Source of the DNA: an uncultured Bacteroidales bacterium
GTDB lineage: Bacteria; Bacteroidota; Bacteroidia; Bacteroidales; UBA932
Direction of reading: 5' to 3'
Length of the DNA stretch: 60,924 bases
Assembly (NCBI GenBank): GCA_937899055.1
Contig: CALBPX010000100.1
Coordinates: 1-60,924, forward strand
The translations under genes were made by a program, and so were the position numbers. Below, in pieces: positions 7,729 through 17,359 of this stretch. Position 1 is the stretch's first letter. The number at the start of each line of letters is the position of its first letter. The notes under the pieces are model-generated. The model searched no databases and had not been told where the DNA came from. It saw only the letters and a list, made by a program, of their open reading frames with translations.

Positions 7729-10277
7729 CAGACAAGACGGATAAGGGAATATTCAAAAAAATCCTGCCCTTCATACTGGCGGTTGCGGCGTTCATTATCG
7801 TGGGATATGCATACGCTCCATACACCTTGGACGCCTTCGGCGGAAAGGTTGTAAACCAGAGCGATATTTCCAGCTGGAAGGGTATGAGCAAAGAAATCGT
7901 TGACTGGAATAATGCACATCCGGAAGACCCGACATATTGGACCAATTCCATGTTTTCCGGAATGCCGGCAACTACAATATCGGTAATATACCACGGAGAC
8001 CTTACCAAATACCTCTACGACCTGCTCTTTGTAGGGCAGCGTCCGGCAAGTTATCTGATTGTATGTATGGTAGGAGCATTTCTTATGTTCCTGGCCTTTG
8101 GGGTGAACATTTGGCTGGCCGTTCTGGGAGCCATAGCCGTTGCCTTCTGTTCTTACAACATGCAGATTATTCAGGTGGGGCACAACACAAAAATGGTGGC
8201 CATTGCCTTTATGCCCTGGGTTATTGCCGCGCTGGTTTATGCCTACCGTAAGAACTGGCTGCTGGGAGCGGCTCTGTTTGGCCTGGCCCTGAGTTTCCAG
8301 ATCAAGGCCAACCACCCGCAGATTACATATTACCTTGCCCTAATAATTTTGGGCTTTGCAATCTGGCAGCTGCTCAAGGCCGCAAAGGAAAAATCCTGGG
8401 GCCGGTTCATCAAGACATCGGCAGCGGTGCTGGTAGCCGGACTGTTGGGAGCAGCCGCCAATATCAACCATCTCTGGCCAACCTACGAATATGGACAACA
8501 AACCATGAGAGGTGGCTCAGAACTGTCTGTAGGGGCGGACAAGGGGGCGGACAAGGCCGCTTCCGGCAAAAAGACTCGGAGCGGGCTGGATCTTGAATAT
8601 GCTACCCAGTGGTCATACGGAATAGAAGAAACTCCCAACCTTTTCATCCCCGATTTCAACGGCGGAGCTTCAAGCGGAGCGCTTACCTCGTCGTCCGAGG
8701 TTTACAGGCTGCTTACCGGCAAATACAACTATCCGCAAGGGCAGGCCCTGGAGTTTGTAAGCCATCTTCCTCTGTACTGGGGCCCGCAGTCTTTTACTGC
8801 AGGACCGATGTACATGGGAGCGGTATTTATCTTTCTGGCCATATTCGGGTTGTTTGTGGTAAAGGGCGGTGTCAAATGGTGGCTGGCCGGAGTTTCGCTG
8901 CTGGCTGTAGTTCTGGCATGGGGCTACCACTTCATGGCCCCTACGGAGTTCTTCTTCAACTATATGCCAATGTACAACAAGTTCAGGACCGTAAGTATGA
9001 TCCTTGTCATACTCCAGATTACTGTTCCCATACTCGGCATCTTGGCCATAGACAGGGCCATTAACCCCGCAAAGAACCCAGACTATGACGGAAAGAAGGT
9101 ATCCAAAGCCCTCCTGTGGGCAATGGGCATCTGCGGCGGCTTTGCCCTGATATTTGCCCTGGTTCCGTCAATAGCCGGAAGTTTCTCCAGCCCCTATGAC
9201 TCGCAGATACCGGGCGAACTTGCCGGAGCCATTATTCAGGACAGGATGGGCCTGCTCAGGGCAGACGCTTTCAGGAGTCTGGTGTTTGTGCTTCTGGCCG
9301 GCCTGCTCGTGTGGTTGGTTCTGAAAAAGAAAATCAAGGAAGTCTGGTTCTACGCCGGAATGATAGTCCTTGTCCTTGCCGATATGTGGACCGTTGACAG
9401 ACGCTACCTTTCAGAAAAGGATTTTGTAACGGACAGGGAGTTTTCTTCCCCTCTTGAAAAAAGAGCTGTTGACAACTACATACTGGAAAACGACAACGAC
9501 CCCAACTACCGCGTCTTTGACCTCAGCGTAGATCCTTTCAACAACGCATACACAAGCTACCACCACAAGACAATAGGCGGATATTCTCCAGCAAAACTCC
9601 AAAGGTATCAGGACCTTATAGACCGTTATATAAGGAACGAGCAGGCAGACATCATTTCCTCGCTTCAGGGAATTTCCACATACGAAGAAGCTTCGGCCGC
9701 CCTCAAATATTATCCGGTGCTGAGTATGCTCAACACAAGGTATATCATCATAAGTCCGGACGTTTATCCTTTGGTAAATCCTTACGCCCAGGGCAACTGC
9801 TGGTTTGTAGGCAATGTAGTTGAAGCCCAAAACGCAGATGAGGAAATAGAAAAGCTCGGCACCATAGACCCCAGAACCCAAGCCGTTGTAAGCAAAGACT
9901 TTATAGCCGCTAATCCAGATCTCAAGAACCTCAGTGGGGAGTTTGCTTCCATATATCTTACCAGCTATGCCCCCAACAGGCTGACCTACCACTACAGCAG
10001 CACTGCGCCCCAGGCCGCCATATTCTCGGAGGTTTACTACCCGGGATGGAAGGCCGTACTCAGAACCGAAGACGGAAAGGAAACGGAGCTGGATGTCTTC
10101 CGGGCAAACTGGATACTCAGAGGTCTGATGCTTCCGGAGGCCAGCGGAGAGATAACCTTTACCTTCAAGCCGGAAAGCTTTGTCAAGGGAGAAAAATATT
10201 CGCTGGCAGCATCAAGCGTCCTGCTTCTGCTGCTGATTGCGGCAATAGCCTTATCGCTGAGGAAAAAGAAAAGCTAA
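7725..10277 (+). CDS. YfhO-family polytopic membrane protein
   Basis: Large integral membrane protein of 850 residues with about a dozen hydrophobic helices, the first at about 12-30 and the last at the extreme C-terminus, and a large extracytoplasmic region at about 560-820. It has the YYPGWKAVL signature seen near the end of YfhO proteins. YfhO relatives are membrane GT-C-like enzymes linked to glycosylation of wall or lipid polymers. Overlap with the GT4 gene supports joint action on a surface glycan. A short insertion reading GADKGADKAASGKK comes from two tandem GGCGGACAA words (8534, 8546). Its stop overlaps the stop of the convergent symporter gene. One ATCGCTGAG word lies at 10253. Confidence 0.82.
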   Translation: MTDKTDKGIFKKILPFILAVAAFIIVGYAYAPYTLDAFGGKVVNQSDISSWKGMSKEIVDWNNAHPEDPTYWTNSMFSGMPATTISVIYHGDLTKYLYDLLFVGQRPASYLIVCMVGAFLMFLAFGVNIWLAVLGAIAVAFCSYNMQIIQVGHNTKMVAIAFMPWVIAALVYAYRKNWLLGAALFGLALSFQIKANHPQITYYLALIILGFAIWQLLKAAKEKSWGRFIKTSAAVLVAGLLGAAANINHLWPTYEYGQQTMRGGSELSVGADKGADKAASGKKTRSGLDLEYATQWSYGIEETPNLFIPDFNGGASSGALTSSSEVYRLLTGKYNYPQGQALEFVSHLPLYWGPQSFTAGPMYMGAVFIFLAIFGLFVVKGGVKWWLAGVSLLAVVLAWGYHFMAPTEFFFNYMPMYNKFRTVSMILVILQITVPILGILAIDRAINPAKNPDYDGKKVSKALLWAMGICGGFALIFALVPSIAGSFSSPYDSQIPGELAGAIIQDRMGLLRADAFRSLVFVLLAGLLVWLVLKKKIKEVWFYAGMIVLVLADMWTVDRRYLSEKDFVTDREFSSPLEKRAVDNYILENDNDPNYRVFDLSVDPFNNAYTSYHHKTIGGYSPAKLQRYQDLIDRYIRNEQADIISSLQGISTYEEASAALKYYPVLSMLNTRYIIISPDVYPLVNPYAQGNCWFVGNVVEAQNADEEIEKLGTIDPRTQAVVSKDFIAANPDLKNLSGEFASIYLTSYAPNRLTYHYSSTAPQAAIFSEVYYPGWKAVLRTEDGKETELDVFRANWILRGLMLPEASGEITFTFKPESFVKGEKYSLAASSVLLLLLIAAIALSLRKKKS

Positions 10278-11629
10278 ACCCCTATCAGGGAGTTGATTAT
10301 AATTATAGCCACAACCAGAGGGGCTATATATCTTACAAATACCCGGAGCGTGCCCAGAAGCCACTTCGGGATTTTGTATTTTCCGCCGCTGGTGATTTCG
10401 TCGTAAAAGTCTTCCTTGCTTATCTTCCAACCGGCAAACACCGATATCAGAAGGGCTCCGATAGCAAGGCAGATATTGGACGATATGTAGTCAAAGAAAT
10501 CAAAGAATGTAAGGCCGAATATCTTGAATCCGGAAAGCACTCCGAAACTCAGGGCGCACAGAACGGCAAAGACCACTATTACCGCAAACGACAGCAATAC
10601 AGCCCTGTGCCTTTCTGTGTTGGATTCTTCCTTGAGGAACGCAACAATGGTTTCCAGAAGAGAAATTGCAGAAGAAAGGGCTGCGGCAAAAAGAATGAAG
10701 TAGAAGAGAATGGAAAGCAGTTTTCCGAACGGCATTCCCGCAAACACATAAGGAAGGCTTATGAAGGCAAGGCCCGCTCCTTCTCCAGGATTCATTCCTG
10801 CAGAAAATACCGCCGGCAGAATGGCCATACCTGCAAGCAGGGCAAAAAGCGTATCGGATATGGTTGTTACCGTAGTGGTTTTCAGCAGATTGTCTTTTTT
10901 ACTTGCATAGGAGGCGTATGTCATTATAGCCCCGCAACCTATACTCAGGCTGAGGAACCCCTGCCCCAAAGCATTCAGCGCAACCCTGAATGTAACCTTT
11001 GAAAAGTCTGGCTTGAAAAGAAAATTCAGACCGGCTTTTGCTCCCGGAAGCGTCATGGAATAGACAACTATGAACACTATCAGGATAGCAAGGGCGCTCA
11101 TGAGATATTTGTTGGTCCTTTCTATTCCCTTTCTTACACCACCCAAAATCACCGCCGCCGAAACTGCCAGAAAGAGTACCGTGTAAAAAATGTTTTCTGC
11201 AGAAGAAGAAACCATGCTGTTGAAAACTCCTTCATAATCTGTCTGGGGAGTAAAAACCATCCTCAGCGATTTTACAAAATAATCTATGGTCCAACCGCCT
11301 ACTACAACATAAAACGAAAGCAGTATTACACAGGTAATTACAGCAAGAAGCCCGGTGTGTTTCCAAGCACTGTTCGGACGGAGTTTTTCAAAGGCTCTGA
11401 ATGCATTTGCCTGGCTGCGCCTGCCTATTACAAATTCGCACACCATAATGGGCATGCAAAGAAAGACTATGCACAGCAGATATATGACTATGAACGCCGC
11501 ACCGCCGTTGGTTCCTACAAGATATGGAAACCTCCAGAGATTGCCCAGCCCTATTGCAGAGCCAATCAGGGCCAGAATTACTCCCAGATTACTCTTGAAC
11601 GAATCGCGCGCTTTTGCAGAAGTTTTCAT
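10274..11629 (-). CDS. Sodium-dependent transporter, NSS/SNF family (LeuT-like)
   Basis: Inner-membrane Na+-coupled symporter of 451 residues with 11-12 predicted helices. The diagnostic first-helix motif IGLGNLWRFP (26-35) forms the unwound substrate/Na+ site in LeuT-type carriers. Bacterial members carry amino acids or related amines; the specific substrate is unknown. The ATG overlaps the folA stop by 4 nt (11626-11629), so the gene is the distal member of the thyA-folA unit. One CTCAGCGAT copy lies at 11262. Confidence 0.9.
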   Translation of the reverse strand: MKTSAKARDSFKSNLGVILALIGSAIGLGNLWRFPYLVGTNGGAAFIVIYLLCIVFLCMPIMVCEFVIGRRSQANAFRAFEKLRPNSAWKHTGLLAVITCVILLSFYVVVGGWTIDYFVKSLRMVFTPQTDYEGVFNSMVSSSAENIFYTVLFLAVSAAVILGGVRKGIERTNKYLMSALAILIVFIVVYSMTLPGAKAGLNFLFKPDFSKVTFRVALNALGQGFLSLSIGCGAIMTYASYASKKDNLLKTTTVTTISDTLFALLAGMAILPAVFSAGMNPGEGAGLAFISLPYVFAGMPFGKLLSILFYFILFAAALSSAISLLETIVAFLKEESNTERHRAVLLSFAVIVVFAVLCALSFGVLSGFKIFGLTFFDFFDYISSNICLAIGALLISVFAGWKISKEDFYDEITSGGKYKIPKWLLGTLRVFVRYIAPLVVAIIIINSLIGV

Positions 11630-12168
11630 AACAGTTTGCGTCTATATGTTGCAAAGTAAAAATCAATACCGTTTTCAGCATCGTGCAAAACCTCTGACTT
11701 TTCCTCAAGATCCCATTCATCCTCAGCGATTTGAGGAAAGAACGCATCGGCCTCTTGGGGCATTGCCTGTATATGTGTGATGTACAAGCGGGCGGCAAAC
11801 GGCATAGCCTGACGGTAAACGCTGCCGCCGCCTATTACAAAATATTCCTGACTGCTGCTATCGGATGTACGGACAAAACTCAGAAAACTCTTCAGGTCCT
11901 TGACCTGCTGCAACGAAGTCTGACAAGGCGTGCCGTCTGACTTCAACTGCGGAGGCGGATTGAGTTTCAGGCCGGAGGCCGACACTACAATGTTTCTTCT
12001 GCCGGGGAGCGCCATGCCTATGCTTTCAAATGTTTTCCGCCCCATAATTACGGGATGGCCCATGGTTCTGGCCTTGAAGTACTTAAGGTCGGCCGCCAGG
12101 TGCCACAGGAGACTACCTTTGTTTCCTATTGCTCCGTTGCTTGCGACTGCCGCTATCAGGGATATCAT
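11626..12168 (-). CDS. folA: Dihydrofolate reductase
   Basis: Reduces dihydrofolate to tetrahydrofolate with NADPH, regenerating the cofactor consumed by ThyA next to it. The 180-residue protein shows IAAVASNGAIGN (5-16), W22 and the catalytic acid D27 within LLWHLAADLKYFK, and the NADPH-binding stretch HPVIMGRKTFESIG. It lies 14 nt downstream of thyA and overlaps the symporter start by 4 nt, forming a thyA-folA pair as in many bacteria. A CTCAGCGAT word at 11722 encodes Ile-Ala-Glu near the C-terminus. Confidence 0.95.
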   Translation of the reverse strand: MISLIAAVASNGAIGNKGSLLWHLAADLKYFKARTMGHPVIMGRKTFESIGMALPGRRNIVVSASGLKLNPPPQLKSDGTPCQTSLQQVKDLKSFLSFVRTSDSSSQEYFVIGGGSVYRQAMPFAARLYITHIQAMPQEADAFFPQIAEDEWDLEEKSEVLHDAENGIDFYFATYRRKLL

Positions 12169-12182
12169 GACTAAGATGTTTT

Positions 12183-12977
12183 CTAAACGGCTACGGGAGC
12201 CTTGATTGCAGGATAGGGATCATATCCCGTAAGTTCAAAATCTTCATACCGGAAAGAGAATATGTCCTTCTGGTCTCCGTGGACAATCATCTTGGGAAGA
12301 GGGCGTGGAGTTCTGGAAAGCTGCTCCTTAACCTGCTCAAAATGATTAAGATAGATGTGCGTATCTCCAGTTGTATGGATAAAATCGCCGAGCCTGAGGT
12401 TCAAGACCTTTGCAATCATCATCGTAAGGAGGGCATACGAGGCTATGTTGAACGGAACTCCGAGGAACGTGTCGGCGCTGCGCTGATACAGCTGGCATGA
12501 AAGTGCGCCGTCTGCAACATAGAACTGAAACAGACTGTGGCATGGAGGAAGAGCCATCTTGTCTATCTGGGCTACATTCCAGGATGATATTATGATGCGT
12601 CTGGAATCGGGATTATTTCTGAGCATGTCCATCACATTCTGCAACTGGTCTATGGTCTTTCCGTTTCCACAGTCCCACCTTCTCCACTGAGCTCCGTAAA
12701 CCGGGCCTAGTTCTCCGTTCTCATCTGCCCATTCATCCCAGATACTCACTCCATGATCTTTCAGATACTTGATGTTGGTATCGCCTGCTATGAACCACAG
12801 CAGCTCATATATGATTGATTTCAGGTGAACTTTCTTGGTTGTAAGAAGCGGAAAACCATCGCTGAGGCTGAACCTCATCTGATGTCCGAATATGCTTTTT
12901 GTTCCCACTCCGGTGCGGTCTTTCTTGACCACGCCTTCATCCATTATTTTCTGCAGAAGATCCAGATACTGTTTCAT
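12183..12977 (-). CDS. thyA: Thymidylate synthase ThyA
   Basis: Converts dUMP to dTMP using methylene-tetrahydrofolate and yields dihydrofolate, which the adjacent FolA recycles. The 264-residue length equals that of the E. coli enzyme, and the nucleophile is C146 in ALPPCHSLFQF. The folate/dUMP regions RRIIISSWN and DTHIYLNH are present. I chose the ATG at 12977 over an upstream start at 13058 because the extra residues do not look like ThyA and a -7 box ends 5 nt before this ATG. The upstream EEP nuclease stops 10 nt before it. One word copy at 12858 encodes Leu-Ser-Asp. Confidence 0.97.
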   Translation of the reverse strand: MKQYLDLLQKIMDEGVVKKDRTGVGTKSIFGHQMRFSLSDGFPLLTTKKVHLKSIIYELLWFIAGDTNIKYLKDHGVSIWDEWADENGELGPVYGAQWRRWDCGNGKTIDQLQNVMDMLRNNPDSRRIIISSWNVAQIDKMALPPCHSLFQFYVADGALSCQLYQRSADTFLGVPFNIASYALLTMMIAKVLNLRLGDFIHTTGDTHIYLNHFEQVKEQLSRTPRPLPKMIVHGDQKDIFSFRYEDFELTGYDPYPAIKAPVAV

Positions 12978-12982
12978 ACTTA

Positions 12983-12990
12983 CAAATTTA
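12983..12990 (-). promoter_or_regulatory. -7 promoter box of thyA
   Basis: TAAATTTG on the minus strand fits TAnnTTTG and ends 5 nt before the thyA ATG. It overlaps the final codons of the upstream nuclease gene, so thyA may have its own start of transcription with almost no leader. Confidence 0.45.
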
Positions 12991-13923
12991 GTTAAAATTC
13001 TTGGACGGAGCCCGGATACTGAGGAGAATCGGAAGGTGGTCGCTGGCGCCTCCTTCAAACCTCATTCCGTTGAATGTCCGTCTTGTCTTGCTTCCGAGAT
13101 ATTTTTTGTCCTGCTGCAGAAGGTGCAAAAAAGCAAGTACCTCCATATTTGAAAGTTCTGCAACAGACTCAGATACAATGAACTGGTCCAGCATCTCCCA
13201 TTTCCCCCTGAACTTGTGGGTTCCCTTGATTTCAGAGGAAGATTTTCTTAGAGAGTCCTTTGTCTCAAGGGCAAGGTTTACAAGGTTTTCACAGGCATAT
13301 CCAACCGGCCGGGAAGACGGGGAGTCGTTGAAATCGCCCATGGCAATTATCAGTGCCTTGGGATTTACCTGCAGGATGGAATCGGCATGTTTTTTCAGCA
13401 GGGAAGCGGCTTCCATTCTCCTCGGAAGAGATCTTTTTTCTCCGGAGAGTTTTGATGGCCAGTGGTTTACAAAAACATGGAGAGTATCGTCCATAGCGGA
13501 GGAATATCCTTTGACATACAGAATGTCTCTGGTTTTGAACGAACTGATTCTCAGGATTGAAGTGTCAAGAATCCTGAAATCTTCATCGCGATATATAAGA
13601 GCCACGTCTATTCCACGGCTGTCCGGAGAATCCTTGTGTATGATTCTGTAGCCCAGCCTCGCAAGAGGCGTATCATAAACAAGCCTTCTGAGGGTCTTGA
13701 GATTTTCCACTTCGCATACACCTATAACAGAAGGGTAATATCCTTTTTCGTCCTTTACGGCGATTATAGTCTTGGATATAATGTCTTTCTTTTTATTGAA
13801 ACGGTTCCAGGTCAGTGTCTTGGGATTTTCTTTCAGGCTTGCATGAGGCTGTGGGGAAAAGAAATTTTCCAGATTCCAGAAAAGAACCAGCAGCAGGGCC
13901 AGGCGGTATGCAGTGTCATTCAT
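12988..13923 (-). CDS. Endonuclease/exonuclease/phosphatase (EEP) family protein
   Basis: Metal-dependent phosphodiesterase of the EEP superfamily, 311 residues from the ATG at 13923. Visible motifs are FWNLENFF at the first strand, the metal-binding Glu in GVCEVENL, NHWPSK, IAMGDFNDSP and the C-terminal ASDHLPILL, so the active site looks complete. A short hydrophobic N-terminus runs straight into the first strand, so export is uncertain. The longer upstream frame to 14025 has no support. Substrate (nucleic acid or phospho-compound) is unknown. It may be cotranscribed with thyA-folA-symporter. Confidence 0.83.
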   Translation of the reverse strand: MNDTAYRLALLLVLFWNLENFFSPQPHASLKENPKTLTWNRFNKKKDIISKTIIAVKDEKGYYPSVIGVCEVENLKTLRRLVYDTPLARLGYRIIHKDSPDSRGIDVALIYRDEDFRILDTSILRISSFKTRDILYVKGYSSAMDDTLHVFVNHWPSKLSGEKRSLPRRMEAASLLKKHADSILQVNPKALIIAMGDFNDSPSSRPVGYACENLVNLALETKDSLRKSSSEIKGTHKFRGKWEMLDQFIVSESVAELSNMEVLAFLHLLQQDKKYLGSKTRRTFNGMRFEGGASDHLPILLSIRAPSKNFN

Positions 13924-14032
13924 AGGCTTAATTTTTAGGGCTAAAAATACGGTTACCGGAGGCTTGATGTATGCCGGAGGGTAAAATGTACCCGTTCGCC
14001 GGTTTTGACACGGATATTTTCCCATAAATGGT

Positions 14033-14040
14033 TAAATTTG
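14033..14040 (+). promoter_or_regulatory. -7 promoter box of ychF
   Basis: TAAATTTG fits TAnnTTTG and lies 21 nt before the ychF ATG at 14062. A TTTG at 14004-14007 is a poorly spaced (25 bp) candidate -33 element. Confidence 0.45.
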
Positions 14041-14061
14041 CGAGTTGCAAAACATGAATTT

Positions 14062-15165
14062 ATGTCTGTAAAATGTGGTATAGTGGGGCTGCCCAATGTT
14101 GGAAAAAGCACACTTTTCAATTGTATAAGTTCGGCTAAGGCAGAGGCCGCAAACTTTCCGTTCTGCACAATAAATCCTCAGATTGGGTTTACTTCCGTTC
14201 CGGACAAAAGGCTGGAAACGCTGGTGGAGATGGTCCATCCCAGAAACGTGGTTCCGGCAACCGTTGAAATAGTTGACATAGCCGGTCTGGTAAAAGGGGC
14301 CAGTAAGGGAGAAGGACTTGGAAACCAATTTCTTGCAAACATCAGGGAAACAGATGCCATCCTGCATGTGCTCAGGTGTTTTGACAATCCTAACATCACC
14401 CATGTAGATGGCACCATAGATCCGGTCAGAGACAAGGAAATCATAGATACCGAACTCCAGCTGAAAGATCTTGAAACGGTTGAAAACCGGTTGGCAAAAG
14501 TTGGCAAGCAGGCAAAGATGGGGGCCGACAAGGAAGCCCAGAAGATGTGCAATGTGCTGGAACGGTACAAGGCGGTCTTGGAAAAGGGTCAGAACGCCCG
14601 CAGCGTATCTTTTGACAACAAGGAAGACATAAAACTTGCAAAGAGCCTCTACCTTCTTACTGCAAAGCCGGTGATGTATGTCTGCAATGTGGACGAATCC
14701 AGTGCGGCTGTGGGCAACGCCTATGTAGATGCGGTAAGAAATGCCGTAAAGGATGAGGGAGCGGAAATTCTGGTTCTGGCCGCAAAGACAGAGTCAGACA
14801 TAGCCGAAATGGAGTCTTTTGAAGACCGGCAGATGTTCCTCCAGGACCTGGGGCTGGAAGAATCCGGAATTGTACGTCTGGTACAGAGTGCCTACAGGCT
14901 GCTGGGGCTCCAGACATATTTTACTCAGGGAGAGCCGGAAGTCAGGGCTTGGACCTGCAAGATAGGAGACAAGGCTCCGCAGGCCGCCGGAGTTATTCAT
15001 TCCGATTTTGAAAGGGGCTTTATCAGGGCGGAGGTCATAAAGTTTGACGATTTTGTAAAATACGGAAGCGAGGCCGCCTGCCGTGCGGCAGGAAAATTGG
15101 CCACCGAAGGCAAGGAATATGTGGTCCAAGACGGAGACATAATGCATTTCCTTTTCAATGTTTAG
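14062..15165 (+). CDS. ychF: Ribosome-binding ATPase YchF (OLA1/Obg-like)
   Basis: Obg-family P-loop protein that hydrolyses ATP rather than GTP and binds ribosomes. The 367-residue protein shows the P-loop GLPNVGKST (9-17), the switch segment NFPFCTINP, an inserted coiled-coil domain in the middle and a C-terminal TGS domain ending DIMHFLFNV. The ATG at 14062 places the P-loop at the family position; the longer frame to 14005 runs through the promoter. It stands alone with its own promoter, followed by a ppiD-like gene with a separate one. Confidence 0.95.
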   Translation: MSVKCGIVGLPNVGKSTLFNCISSAKAEAANFPFCTINPQIGFTSVPDKRLETLVEMVHPRNVVPATVEIVDIAGLVKGASKGEGLGNQFLANIRETDAILHVLRCFDNPNITHVDGTIDPVRDKEIIDTELQLKDLETVENRLAKVGKQAKMGADKEAQKMCNVLERYKAVLEKGQNARSVSFDNKEDIKLAKSLYLLTAKPVMYVCNVDESSAAVGNAYVDAVRNAVKDEGAEILVLAAKTESDIAEMESFEDRQMFLQDLGLEESGIVRLVQSAYRLLGLQTYFTQGEPEVRAWTCKIGDKAPQAAGVIHSDFERGFIRAEVIKFDDFVKYGSEAACRAAGKLATEGKEYVVQDGDIMHFLFNV

Positions 15166-15175
15166 GATTTTTTAT

Positions 15176-15183
15176 TACTTTTG
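15176..15183 (+). promoter_or_regulatory. -7 promoter box of the PpiD-like gene
   Basis: TACTTTTG fits TAnnTTTG, 64 nt before the ATG at 15248. The leader contains a small GCCCT/AGGGC hairpin (15186-15203) followed by an AT-rich stretch. Confidence 0.45.
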
Positions 15184-15247
15184 TGGCCCTTGTGCCGTAG
15201 GGCGCAGGATGTTTTGCTTGGTATAAACTTTAGAAAAATATATTTTT

Positions 15248-17356
15248 ATGGCAGTTCTTGAGAAAATGCGTAAGAAGATGGGAGTTTTCATTTCCGTCGT
15301 TATCGCAATCGCTTTGCTGGCATTCATCGTAAATCCTGATGACTTGCAAAGAGTTATGTCCATGTTCTCCTCAAAGTATGACGTAGGAAAGGTTGCAGGA
15401 AAAACCATTTCCCAGCAGGAGTTTGCAAAAAGGCTGGATAAGTATAACCGGATAGTCGGAGACAACAACGATGTGGACAGAGAAGCCAGCAGCGATATGG
15501 CCAGCAATTTGACATGGCAAAGCTATATAGCCGATTATATCCTTATTCCGGCATGTGAAAAGGCCGGTATCAGCGTCGGCGAAGCTGAAATGATAGATAT
15601 GGCCAAGCCCGGAATGTTCACCTCCCCTGTATTTACAAACGAACCTATGTTCCTCAACGAAAACGGAATGCTCTCACAGGAAAAAATGCAGCAGTTCGTA
15701 CAGATGATAAATTCCGACCAGAGCGGGCAGCTCGCCGAGTACTGGGAAAACCTGCAGAACAATGCCATGCAGGACAGAATGTTCACCAAATATACCGCAA
15801 TGCTGGCAAAGAGCGCTACCTTAAACAGGCTTCAGGCCCGCAGAGATATCGCTGAGAACAACAATTCCTTTGATGTAGATTTCATACTCCAGCCGGTTGC
15901 CTTTACCAAGGATACCTCAATAGTTGTTACTTCGGAGGAAATCAAGAAGTATTACGAGAGCATCAAGCCGTCTTTGAAGAAGGTAGAAACAAGAGATGCC
16001 TCCGTTGTGGTTCTGCCTATCAACCCGTCTGAAAAAGACGTGAATGTGGCAAGGGAGGATATTGAAAAACTCTATGCAGAATTCCTCAACGTTCCTTCTG
16101 CAGATGTCAAGAACTTCATAGACAAGAATTCCGACACTCCTATGTCGGAGGTCTATTTCAAGGAAGGAGAACTTAAGCAGATTTCTTCCATTGTAGATGA
16201 ATTTGCAGCAAAGAACGGAGCCGGATCATTTCTGGAACCTCAGCCGTACGATAATTTCTTTGTAGGGGCAAAGATTCTGGATGTTGCACAGAGGCCGGAT
16301 TCCGTATATCTGAGATACATTCCCGTTCCTGATGAAAAGACCGCAGACAGCGTAATGTCAAACGTTAAGAACGAAGCAGACTTTATAAACACCGCTGCAC
16401 AGTTCATTCCTCAGCAGGGAAACAACGAACCCGGGCTGATAGGATGGGCAAACGAAAGTTTTGTTTATTCACAGCTTCCGGTAGAATTCATGAAGGCATT
16501 CTCTTCAAAGAAGGGAGACATGTTCAAAATGGAGTTCAACGGAATGTATGTGGTAGGAAGGGTTGACAACCTTACCAAGCCTGTCAGAAAGGCTAAGGTT
16601 GCACTGCTTACAAGACAGGCTTCGGCAAGTCAGGAGACCTACTCCATCGTTTACGAAAAAGCAAGGGATCTTAAGGAAAACAGCTATTCAGACATAGACA
16701 AGTTTGAAAAATACGCTCTGGACAACAACATGGAACTCATACCTGTAGAAAACCTGCTGGGAGGGGCCAAGACCATATCTTCATACGACAAGATGAAGGA
16801 GGTAAGCCGCTGGATATTTGAGGCTAAGGAAGGCAATATCTCGGATGTGTTTACACTGGAAAACAACCAATATTATGCAGTGGCTGCCCTCAAGAAGATC
16901 CATCCTGCAGGATATGCAGAAATCAGCGAACTTACCCCTCAGATCAAAGAGCTCCTGACAATGAAGAAGAAAGTAGAAAAACTGGCCGGCGAACTCAAGG
17001 AAAAAGTGGGTGAAGTTTCTTCAATAGAAGAAGCTGCCGACAAACTCTTGCTTCCTGTAAGTAACCTCACCGATGTAACCTTCTCTTCTCTGACTTCCGG
17101 CAACCAGACCGATCCTATACTCGTCGGAGCTATTGCAAAGGCCGGGGCCAACAACGACAGGAGCGTCATAGGACCTGTAAAGGGTGCGCTTGGCGTAATA
17201 TATTTCCAGATTAAGGACCATAAGAACGGAGCCTTCTACACAGAGAGCGACGCCCAGAGAAAGAGCGAACAGAACATCTACAGCATCCTCAATGTATTGC
17301 CTCAGGTAATGTGCCAGGATGCAGGAATAGATGACAAGCGCTACAAATTCTTCTAA
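15248..17356 (+). CDS. PpiD/SurA-like periplasmic folding factor
   Basis: Membrane-anchored chaperone with predicted peptidyl-prolyl isomerase activity, 702 residues. A single N-terminal helix (about 12-30) is followed by a SurA-N-type chaperone region (about 45-230), then parvulin-like segments. One stretch, near GNNEPGLIGWANESFVYS, resembles the family's glycine-rich loop. This is the PpiD architecture, which acts on proteins leaving the Sec translocon. It is convergent with the CNNM gene with 3 nt between the stops. One ATCGCTGAG copy lies at 15848. Prolyl isomerase activity is uncertain because parvulin domains in PpiD are often inactive. Confidence 0.85.
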   Translation: MAVLEKMRKKMGVFISVVIAIALLAFIVNPDDLQRVMSMFSSKYDVGKVAGKTISQQEFAKRLDKYNRIVGDNNDVDREASSDMASNLTWQSYIADYILIPACEKAGISVGEAEMIDMAKPGMFTSPVFTNEPMFLNENGMLSQEKMQQFVQMINSDQSGQLAEYWENLQNNAMQDRMFTKYTAMLAKSATLNRLQARRDIAENNNSFDVDFILQPVAFTKDTSIVVTSEEIKKYYESIKPSLKKVETRDASVVVLPINPSEKDVNVAREDIEKLYAEFLNVPSADVKNFIDKNSDTPMSEVYFKEGELKQISSIVDEFAAKNGAGSFLEPQPYDNFFVGAKILDVAQRPDSVYLRYIPVPDEKTADSVMSNVKNEADFINTAAQFIPQQGNNEPGLIGWANESFVYSQLPVEFMKAFSSKKGDMFKMEFNGMYVVGRVDNLTKPVRKAKVALLTRQASASQETYSIVYEKARDLKENSYSDIDKFEKYALDNNMELIPVENLLGGAKTISSYDKMKEVSRWIFEAKEGNISDVFTLENNQYYAVAALKKIHPAGYAEISELTPQIKELLTMKKKVEKLAGELKEKVGEVSSIEEAADKLLLPVSNLTDVTFSSLTSGNQTDPILVGAIAKAGANNDRSVIGPVKGALGVIYFQIKDHKNGAFYTESDAQRKSEQNIYSILNVLPQVMCQDAGIDDKRYKFF

Positions 17357-17359
17357 AAA

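Noticed and set aside
15186..15203. Riboswitch in the leader of the PpiD-like gene
   Set aside because: Only one short 5-bp stem is visible and no known aptamer pattern fits.
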